NCBI GenBank assembly: GCA_023227685.1
Contig: JALNVG010000020.1
Coordinates: 1 to 21,068, forward strand
Direction: 5' to 3'
Source of the DNA: Bacteroidaceae bacterium
Lineage (GTDB): Bacteria > Bacteroidota > Bacteroidia > Bacteroidales > Bacteroidaceae
DNA: 21,068 nucleotides
Below the pieces are notes generated by a model, which was not told the origin of the DNA, searched no databases, and saw only the letters and a list, made by a program, of their open reading frames with translations. The first letter of the stretch is position 1, and each line of letters starts with the position of its first letter. This document shows positions 15,547-21,068 of this stretch, piece by piece. The translations under genes were made by a program, and so were the position numbers.

Positions 15547-17697
15547 TTAAGAGATGTTTTTATTTGGTCTATTTTTTTTAGAATCCTTGTCCGTTTGAGG
15601 GGTTTTATCCTCTTTAGAAATTTCGTTCTTGTTCAAATTCTTAATATCCTTTATATTGCTATCTTTTGTGATCACATGATCTTCTGTTTCAGCTTTTTCA
15701 TCCTTGTTTTCAGCTTTTGCATCTTCATTTTTCTTTATTTTATTTTCAGTCTCTGCAGCCTCTTTGTTCTGTTTTACTGCAAGTATCTCATCCGATCGTG
15801 ATATCCATGGGCGTTTACCGAATATCCGTTCTACGTCTTCAGCAAAAATAACTTCTTTTTCTATTAATAATTGAGCCAGTTCGTTATGTCCTTCTTTATT
15901 CTTCAACAAAATGTTTTTTGCACGAATGTATTGCTCATTAATCATTTTTTTAACTTCATTGTCTATCAGTTCTGCTGTCTTTTCGCTATATGGTCGGTTG
16001 AATGAATATTCTGATTCATTATTATAATAGCATAGATTTGGTAATTCTTTACTCATACCCAGATATGCTATCATCCCGTAAGCTTGTTTGGTAACTCTTT
16101 CCAAATCATTCATAGCTCCGGTTGATATTCTTCCAATAAATAAATCTTCAGCTGCGCGACCTCCAAGAGTTGCACACATTTCGTCAAGCATTTCTTCCTT
16201 GGTCGTAATTTGACGTTCTTCGGGCAAATACCAAGCGGCACCTAGAGCTCTCCCCCGTGGGACGATTGTGATTTTTACTAAAGGATTGGCATATTCAAGT
16301 AACCAAGATATAGAGGCATGACCAGCTTCGTGTAAAGCTATAGAATGACGTTCTGATTCTGTCATAATCTTTGTCTTTTTCTCTAATCCGCCGACGATTC
16401 GATCAACAGCGTCCATAAAGTCTTGCTTCATTACGAATTTTTTCTTATGTCGTGCAGCAATTAAGGCTGCTTCATTACATACATTTGCAATGTCAGCACC
16501 TGAAAAGCCTGGCGTTTGGCGTGCCAATAAATCTACATCTACAGAATTGTCTATCTTTATAGGGCGTAAATGTACATCGAATATTTCTTTTCGTTCATTC
16601 AAATCCGGTAAATCAACGTGAATTTGTCTATCAAATCTTCCGGCTCGTAGCAAAGCTTTATCAAGAACATCTACTCTATTGGTAGCTGCTAAAATAATAA
16701 CGCCGGAGTTTGTGCCAAAACCATCCATTTCGGTGAGTAATTGATTCAATGTGTTTTCGCGTTCATCGTTACTTCCCATAGCAGCATTTTTTCCGCGTGC
16801 TCGTCCTACTGCATCTATTTCATCAATAAATACAATACAGGGTGCTTTTTCTTTGGCTTGCTTAAACAAATCACGAACTCGAGAAGCTCCTACACCTACA
16901 AACATCTCAACAAAATCAGATCCGGAAAGAGAGAAAAAAGGTACATTGGCTTCACCAGCTACGGCTTTGGCCAATAATGTTTTACCTGTACCCGGAGGGC
17001 CAACAAGTAGTGCGCCTTTAGGAATTTTACCTCCCAAGTTTGTATATTTCTCAGGTTCTTTTAAAAATTCAACAATTTCTTCAACTTCTTGTTTTGCTTC
17101 GGCCAACCCTGCTACATCTTTAAATGTAACCTTGTTGCTTTCATCTTTTTCAAAGAGTTTGGCTTTCGACTTCCCTACAGAAAAGACGCTATTTCCTCCT
17201 TTGCCAGAGCCGCTGCCCATTTTACGCATGAAGAAAATCCAAAGTCCAATTAATAGGATTGTTGGTAGTAGAAATTGTACCAATATCGCTGAAACGAAGT
17301 TAGATTTTTTCTTAAAAACTTTTTGACCATTATAAAGTCCGGCTTTGGTTTGATCAGTCAAGAAATTATCCAAACTTTCCGGGGATGCAGCTCTAGTTGT
17401 AATCATCGGATTCCGCCCTACATGATTAGAATCGTTACCAAAAACTTGTCCAACACAATTTTGTTTAACGTAGGCCTCAACTGAGCCATCATCATATCCA
17501 ATAACTTTGCTTATTAAGCCCTTTGAGGCATAATTCTGAAAATCGCTGTATGGAACTTCACGTGTTGTGTCTCCATTTTCACCAGTCCAATAAAGTCCCG
17601 CGAGAATCATGAAAATAAGAATGTACATCCAACTTAAATTAAATTTTGGTACATTCACTTTCTTGTGTTTATTATTATTGTCCGTTTTATTATCCAT
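15547..17697 (-). CDS. ftsH: ATP-dependent zinc metalloprotease FtsH
   Basis: A 716-residue membrane AAA+ protease that extracts and degrades membrane proteins and short-lived regulators. Two TM segments (about 23-37 and 136-157) enclose a periplasmic domain of about 100 residues. The AAA module follows: Walker A GPPGTGKT (233-240), Walker B IVFIDE (288-293), and the second region of homology ending ALLRAGRFDRQ (348-358). The zinc motif is HEAGH (456-460). After the protease domain the last 70 or so residues are a highly charged K/E/D/N-rich tail with little order, longer than in E. coli FtsH (644 residues). The gene sits between rsfS (9 nt) and cdsA (25 nt). In E. coli FtsH controls lipid A synthesis by degrading LpxC; here it neighbours lipid genes, which may be coincidence. 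Confidence 0.97.
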   Translation of the reverse strand: MDNKTDNNNKHKKVNVPKFNLSWMYILIFMILAGLYWTGENGDTTREVPYSDFQNYASKGLISKVIGYDDGSVEAYVKQNCVGQVFGNDSNHVGRNPMITTRAASPESLDNFLTDQTKAGLYNGQKVFKKKSNFVSAILVQFLLPTILLIGLWIFFMRKMGSGSGKGGNSVFSVGKSKAKLFEKDESNKVTFKDVAGLAEAKQEVEEIVEFLKEPEKYTNLGGKIPKGALLVGPPGTGKTLLAKAVAGEANVPFFSLSGSDFVEMFVGVGASRVRDLFKQAKEKAPCIVFIDEIDAVGRARGKNAAMGSNDERENTLNQLLTEMDGFGTNSGVIILAATNRVDVLDKALLRAGRFDRQIHVDLPDLNERKEIFDVHLRPIKIDNSVDVDLLARQTPGFSGADIANVCNEAALIAARHKKKFVMKQDFMDAVDRIVGGLEKKTKIMTESERHSIALHEAGHASISWLLEYANPLVKITIVPRGRALGAAWYLPEERQITTKEEMLDEMCATLGGRAAEDLFIGRISTGAMNDLERVTKQAYGMIAYLGMSKELPNLCYYNNESEYSFNRPYSEKTAELIDNEVKKMINEQYIRAKNILLKNKEGHNELAQLLIEKEVIFAEDVERIFGKRPWISRSDEILAVKQNKEAAETENKIKKNEDAKAENKDEKAETEDHVITKDSNIKDIKNLNKNEISKEDKTPQTDKDSKKNRPNKNIS

Positions 17698-17706
17698 AGT
17701 GGTTTA

Positions 17707-18066
17707 TTAATCTATGTCAGATATTGTTGTTAATTTTGCATCTTCCCAAAGATGCTCTAAATCGTAGAAAGTCCTTTTTTCCGGTAAGAAAATGTGTACT
17801 AACACATCTGCATAATCCATAGCTACCCATTCTGAATTTTTGATTCCATCGATTGAATAGGGCTTTATATCAACAGCTTCTTTTGTGGTTTCTTCGATAG
17901 AATCAGCTATCGCACTTACTTGTGAGGGTGAATTACCCTGACATATAATGAAATAGTTGCAGATAGTATCTTCTATGTCGCTTAAATCGGCGATGATGAT
18001 GCCCTTACCCTTTTTTTCTTGAATGCCTTCTTTTATCTTTTCTATTAATATTTTCGTATCATTCAT
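17707..18066 (-). CDS. rsfS: Ribosomal silencing factor RsfS
   Basis: A 119-residue protein of the RsfS/Iojap/YbeB family. It binds ribosomal protein uL14 on the 50S subunit and blocks subunit joining, lowering translation when nutrients are scarce. Recognisable stretches are KGIIIADLSDIEDTICNYFI, ICQGNSPSQVSAIADSIE, then WVAMDYADVLVHIFLPEKR and YDLEHLWEDA near the C-terminus, all in the expected order and length. It is the first gene of the unit, 9 nt before ftsH. The leader is about 100 nt and includes a 9-bp inverted repeat (TTTCTTGTT 18089-18097, AACAAGAAA 18112-18120). Confidence 0.95.
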   Translation of the reverse strand: MNDTKILIEKIKEGIQEKKGKGIIIADLSDIEDTICNYFIICQGNSPSQVSAIADSIEETTKEAVDIKPYSIDGIKNSEWVAMDYADVLVHIFLPEKRTFYDLEHLWEDAKLTTISDID

Positions 18067-18152
18067 TTATTTGAAAGATTAATGTTTTTTTCTTGTTGAT
18101 ATTTATATTATAACAAGAAATACAGTATTTTGTTCCTTGCTTACAATAATTC

Positions 18153-18185
18153 ATCAGCGTATAATTTTTACAAATATACGCTGAT
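18153..18185. promoter_or_regulatory. Candidate rsfS-ftsH-cdsA promoter inside a perfect 11-bp inverted repeat
   Basis: TATATTTG on the minus strand (18178-18171) is an exact TAnnTTTG box about 105 nt before the rsfS ATG. It lies in an inverted repeat: ATCAGCGTATA at 18153-18163 and TATACGCTGAT at 18175-18185, with an 11-nt spacer. The transcription start would fall near 18164, inside the repeat, so this looks like an operator in DNA rather than a hairpin in the RNA. On the plus strand it is followed by TTTTTC, but no plus-strand gene precedes it. Confidence 0.5.
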
Positions 18186-18254
18186 TTTTCGTTATTAAAG
18201 AAATAAGCGCATGATTTTTTCTGCTTTTTTATTAATGTTGAGTTACATATATAT

Positions 18255-18262
18255 TAATTTTG
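18255..18262 (+). promoter_or_regulatory. Possible upstream promoter -7 box before tRNA-Gln
   Basis: TAATTTTG on the plus strand is an exact TAnnTTTG match with nothing downstream except the tRNA, about 80 nt away. It could be a second promoter for the tRNA, or chance in AT-rich DNA. Confidence 0.25.
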
Positions 18263-18315
18263 CCTTTACGCAGAAAAAAAAGTCAAGAAAATCTTTTAGA
18301 ATCTTATATAATTAG

Positions 18316-18323
18316 TATCTTTG
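18316..18323 (+). promoter_or_regulatory. Promoter -7 box for tRNA-Gln
   Basis: TATCTTTG is an exact TAnnTTTG match ending 19 nt before the mature tRNA, giving a short 5' leader to be removed by RNase P. A T-rich stretch (TTTT at 18294-18297) 18 nt upstream may act as the -33 box. Confidence 0.6.
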
Positions 18324-18342
18324 CATCCGCACAAGTGAAAAT

Positions 18343-18413
18343 TGGGCTATGGTGTAACGGTAACACAGCAGATTCTGGTCCTGTCGTTCCAAGTTCGAAT
18401 CTTGGTAGCCCAA
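18343..18413 (+). tRNA. tRNA-Gln (anticodon CTG)
   Basis: A 71-nt tRNA that folds as a cloverleaf. The acceptor stem is TGGGCTA (18343-18349) with TAGCCCA (18406-18412), with the U1-A72 pair typical of tRNA-Gln. The D-stem is GTGT/ACAC with loop AACGGTA. The anticodon loop TTCTGGT (18373-18379) gives CTG at 18375-18377, reading CAG. The T-stem is CCAAG/CTTGG with loop TTCGAAT. One A-C mismatch closes the anticodon stem at the loop (18372 and 18380). CCA is not encoded, as is usual in Bacteroidetes. Confidence 0.95.
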
Positions 18414-18474
18414 CATGTTAATTGTTTCTCTTATAGAAATTTTTCTTTTAAAGCTTTTGGGCTTTGGGAGATTT

Positions 18475-18558
18475 TTTTTTTAGCTTACTAATTGAAATGA
18501 GGAACACGAATGTATTAAAGCATCCGTGTTCCTCATTTCAATTAGTAAGCTAAAAAAA
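18475..18558. repeat. Long near-perfect palindrome (38-bp arms, 8-nt loop)
   Basis: The left arm (18475-18512) pairs with the right arm (18521-18558) around an 8-nt loop, TATTAAAG. The single mismatch (A18509 with C18524) becomes a G-U wobble on the minus-strand transcript, so RNA from that side folds with no gap. It lies after the tRNA on one side and after the DUF349 gene on the other, so it could act as a transcript end or processing site. The T run is at the start of each arm and the A run at its end, so no free U tract follows the stem and it is not a standard intrinsic terminator. It may be a repeated palindromic element; copy number cannot be judged here. Confidence 0.8.
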
Positions 18559-18578
18559 TAGAGTCTAATTGCAGAAAA

Positions 18579-20348
18579 TTAAATTCCTTCTTTTTTATCA
18601 TTAATAGATTTGTTGACAGTATCTATCTTCTGTCTGATTACCTCTAAATCAGCTCTTAGCTTATTGGCTTTGTTGTTGATTTCAGTCAATAAAGTACTTC
18701 CTTTTTTTGAAGAAGAAGTCAAAAAGCCCAAATTATTTTCGTAGGTGTTTAATTCAGCTTTCATGGCATCATGAGCTCTTGTTAGTCTCTCGTGTTCTTT
18801 ATATAAGGATGAAGAATGCCTCACTGCAATATTGTTGACGTCGGCTTTTAAATTATTCAAGCTTTTTTCTGAAGATCCTATATTTAGTTCTTTATATAGG
18901 TTATCGATTGTCTGATGATATTGGTCATAGATTTTATCTTTTTCTTTGAAAGGTACGTGTCCAATTGTATTCCATTCGTTCATTATGTTTTGAATGGTTT
19001 TGATGATTGCTTCTCTTTCCGTTGATAAGTCTATTTTAGATAATTGAGTTAAAAGACCTTTTTTCTTTTCTAGATTTTCGGTTTCGACAAACCTTTCGGA
19101 ATGAAGAGTCTTATTTTTCTGTTCGAAGAAAAAATCGCAAGCTGTGATAAAACGTTTCCATATTGTATCTGAATTTTTGCGGGCAACAGGTCCGATAGTT
19201 TTCCATTCCTGTTGTAGCCTGACAAAATCATCGGTTCCTGCTTTCCAGTCTGTGCTATCTTTCATCGCTTCTGCCTTTTCGCATAGTATTCTTTTTTTCT
19301 CAAGGTTTTGGCTCATTTCGTCTTTCACACCTTTGAAAAATTCACCTTTCTTTTTGAAGAATTCGTCACAACTAGTGCGGAATCGTTCGTAGATTTTTTT
19401 GTTAAGTTTCTTTGGAGCAAAGCCAATGGTTTTCCATTTGTTTTGCAGGGCAATAACTTCGTCTGTCTTTTCTTTCCAATTGGAAAAGGTCTTAAGTTCT
19501 TCATATTTAATGCTTTCCACGATCTCGCAGATTACTGTTTTTGCATCTAGATTGTGAAGTTCTTCACCTTTTAATTGTTCGAAGTGTTGTTGATGTTTAC
19601 GGTTAATGAGCGTTGAGGCTTCTTTGAATCTTGCCCAAATGTTGTCTCGTAATTCTTTAGCAACAGGTCCGGTATCACGGAAATCCTGATGCAATTTTTG
19701 TAATTGATGAAATGCGGATATTACATCTTCTTCGTTTACCAGCTTTTCTGCTGCTTCGCAAATTTTTGTCTTTATTTCGAGATTTTTCTTGAAATCATAG
19801 TCGCGGAATTCGTTGTTCAGCTTGATGATATCATAAAATTTTTCGATTTGATTTTGATAATCTCTCCAAAGTTGTTTAGAGCTAATTTCTGGAACGGGAT
19901 TGGTTTCGTTCCATTGTTGTTGTAATTTTTTAAACTCTGTATATGACTTCATCGCATCATCGGGCTTTTCAAGCAATTCTTTTATCTCCTCGATAATGGC
20001 AATCTTGACCTGCTTGTTGTCCTCCATAAGCTTTTGCAGTTTGGCAGCTTCTTCGTTTTTCTTTTCTTTCAGTACTGCCATGAAATCTTTGAAGTCCTTT
20101 TCGAGAGGATCAACACTTGGTACAAAATCTTCTTCTTTACCTCCGTTTTCAATGAAAGCGACTTTTGCTGCTTCTTGTTCGGAATTATGTATTTTGAAGA
20201 AGAGTTGTTTCAAGTTATCTAGCTCTTGCTTATTGATATTTTCGTCAGCGCAGGTAAGCTGCTTTAACCGATTTATAACTTCTTCCTTTGTGGTAAGAAC
20301 AAGCTTTGGCTCGGCCATTTTTTCATTGTTTTCAAGAGAATTTGTCAT
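18579..20348 (-). CDS. Five-repeat DUF349 protein
   Basis: A 589-residue, highly charged, all-helical cytoplasmic protein without signal peptide or TM segments. Five DUF349 repeats of about 77-82 residues are visible, each centred on a W/F-x-x-(T/I)-(G/N)-x-(A/V)-P-like core: QQWNETNPVP (W146), QDFRDTGPVA (F223), NKWKTIGFAP (W305), QEWKTIGPVA (W382) and NEWNTIGHVP (W459). Each is followed by an (I/L)(W/Y)-x-(R/D)(F/Y) helix. The ends (about 1-120 and 490-589) are predicted coiled coils. The biochemical role of DUF349 is not settled. The ATG at 20348 is used; M11 is a later option. It lies 83 nt after mgtE, with only a weak promoter-like TTATTTTG in the gap. Confidence 0.88.
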   Translation of the reverse strand: MTNSLENNEKMAEPKLVLTTKEEVINRLKQLTCADENINKQELDNLKQLFFKIHNSEQEAAKVAFIENGGKEEDFVPSVDPLEKDFKDFMAVLKEKKNEEAAKLQKLMEDNKQVKIAIIEEIKELLEKPDDAMKSYTEFKKLQQQWNETNPVPEISSKQLWRDYQNQIEKFYDIIKLNNEFRDYDFKKNLEIKTKICEAAEKLVNEEDVISAFHQLQKLHQDFRDTGPVAKELRDNIWARFKEASTLINRKHQQHFEQLKGEELHNLDAKTVICEIVESIKYEELKTFSNWKEKTDEVIALQNKWKTIGFAPKKLNKKIYERFRTSCDEFFKKKGEFFKGVKDEMSQNLEKKRILCEKAEAMKDSTDWKAGTDDFVRLQQEWKTIGPVARKNSDTIWKRFITACDFFFEQKNKTLHSERFVETENLEKKKGLLTQLSKIDLSTEREAIIKTIQNIMNEWNTIGHVPFKEKDKIYDQYHQTIDNLYKELNIGSSEKSLNNLKADVNNIAVRHSSSLYKEHERLTRAHDAMKAELNTYENNLGFLTSSSKKGSTLLTEINNKANKLRADLEVIRQKIDTVNKSINDKKEGI

Positions 20349-20431
20349 ATTAAATAAGTTTTGGCTACAAAATAAGGAAATAAAACAATTACTTCATACA
20401 TTTTCGCCCGTTTTTTTTATATTTATCTTGA

Positions 20432-21068
20432 TTAAGAGAATAAAACAGTAATACACATATATAACATCATGCCAATTAAGTCGTTTGTGATAGAAATGAA
20501 TGGTCCTGTAGCAATAGCTGGGTCAACTTTTATTTTTTCGAGTGTCATGGGTACAAGTGTTCCAAAAATAGAAGCAAACAAAACTACAGCAAATAGGCTT
20601 AATGACACAGAGTATGTGACTGTAGATGTTGGCCCAAAACGGATGAAATTGTAAGTATACACTAATATAGAAATGATTGTTGCATTAATGATAGCCACCA
20701 TTGATTCTTTGACGATCTGTTTGAAAACATTTTTTGTATTTAACGTGTTGTTGGCTAGACCTTGTACAATGATGGCAGATGATTGTGTACCTACATTTCC
20801 ACCGGTTCCTCCTATAAGAGGTATATAAAGGGCCATTTCGGGATGAGCAGCAAAGGTTGTACCGAAGTTGCTAAGAATAAGAGGATTCCCAATGCCACAT
20901 AGCATGCCGATGAGTAACCAAGGAAGTCGAGCTGTAGTTTGGTTCAAAATATTATCGTTGGTTTCAATGTCTTGTGATAAGCCGGAGGCTAATTGATAAT
21001 CTCTTTCTGATTGTTCGCGTGCTTCTCTCATTACATCGTCTACCGTTATCTGTCCGACTAATCGTCCA
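20432..21068 (-). CDS. mgtE: Magnesium transporter MgtE, C-terminal part
   Basis: This gene is cut by the right window edge; the last 211 or so codons are present. The frame runs to the edge, starting with GRLVGQITVDDVMREAREQ, which is the end of the second CBS domain and the connecting (plug) helix; the methionine at 21031 is therefore internal. The TM domain follows with five hydrophobic segments: RLPWLLIGMLCGIGNPLIL (TM1), the PLIGGTGGNVGTQSSAII motif that lines the Mg2+ path (TM2), and the final GPFISITNDLIGMMLYMCIT (TM5), which holds the conserved pore aspartate in NDL(I/L)G. As known for the family, it is a dimeric Mg2+ channel whose cytoplasmic domains close it when Mg2+ is high. Confidence 0.95.
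   Translation of the reverse strand, partial: GRLVGQITVDDVMREAREQSERDYQLASGLSQDIETNDNILNQTTARLPWLLIGMLCGIGNPLILSNFGTTFAAHPEMALYIPLIGGTGGNVGTQSSAIIVQGLANNTLNTKNVFKQIVKESMVAIINATIISILVYTYNFIRFGPTSTVTYSVSLSLFAVVLFASIFGTLVPMTLEKIKVDPAIATGPFISITNDLIGMMLYMCITVLFS

Noticed and set aside
16751..17326. A 191-codon open frame on the plus strand opposite ftsH
   Set aside because: It lies wholly antisense to the highly conserved AAA domain of FtsH, has serine- and proline-rich composition typical of a reverse-strand shadow, and matches no family I know.
17559..17574. CACGTG at 17568-17573 as a parS core
   Set aside because: The flanks (AACTT and TTGTG) match the TGTTN/NAACA consensus at few positions, and the site is within the ftsH coding region.
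18153..18190. The 18153-18185 hairpin as a plus-strand terminator (TTTTT follows it)
   Set aside because: No plus-strand gene lies upstream; all genes to the left for more than 3 kb are on the minus strand. An operator over the rsfS promoter explains its place better.

Overview
The window is about 36% G+C by eye and reads as the chromosome of a Bacteroidales bacterium, most likely Bacteroidaceae. The evidence is the type of housekeeping proteins (a bifunctional RelA/SpoT homologue with an RLRD motif, DUF3822, DUF5683, a five-repeat DUF349 protein), the lack of clear Shine-Dalgarno sequences, and many exact copies of the Bacteroidetes -7 promoter box TAnnTTTG at sensible places. I see no insertion sequence, prophage, CRISPR array or integron. 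It is almost fully packed with core genes.

Layout, left to right. (1) 1-1545, minus strand: a three-gene unit read from right to left, with a small one-TM protein resembling a pseudopilin, a DUF3822 protein joined to it by a TAATG stop/start, and the N-terminus of rsmD, which runs off the edge. (2) 1642-3060, plus: a short RecD2/Pif1-like SF1 helicase, then a bidirectional terminator. (3) 3161-5782, minus: alaS, divergent from a short MerR-type regulator at 6028-6360. (4) 12424 down to 6372, minus: parA-parB-DUF5683-lytic transglycosylase-rsh. This cluster joins chromosome segregation, cell-wall remodelling and (p)ppGpp metabolism, and rsh has its own candidate promoter. (5) 12734-14685, plus: surE-lpxB, convergent with and overlapping the next unit. 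(6) 18066 down to 14673, minus: rsfS-ftsH-cdsA (ribosome silencing, membrane proteolysis, phospholipid precursor synthesis). An 11-bp perfect inverted repeat covers its candidate -7 box. (7) 18343-18413, plus: tRNA-Gln(CTG), followed by a 38-bp-arm hairpin. (8) 21068 down to 18579, minus: the 3' part of mgtE (Mg2+ channel) and a DUF349 protein.

The window is mostly ordinary. The items most worth a second look are the pseudopilin-like/DUF3822 pair (a possible minimal pilin/PilM-like module, an inference), the long palindrome at 18475-18558, whose arms are in the wrong order for a normal intrinsic terminator, and the inverted repeat over the rsfS-ftsH-cdsA promoter.
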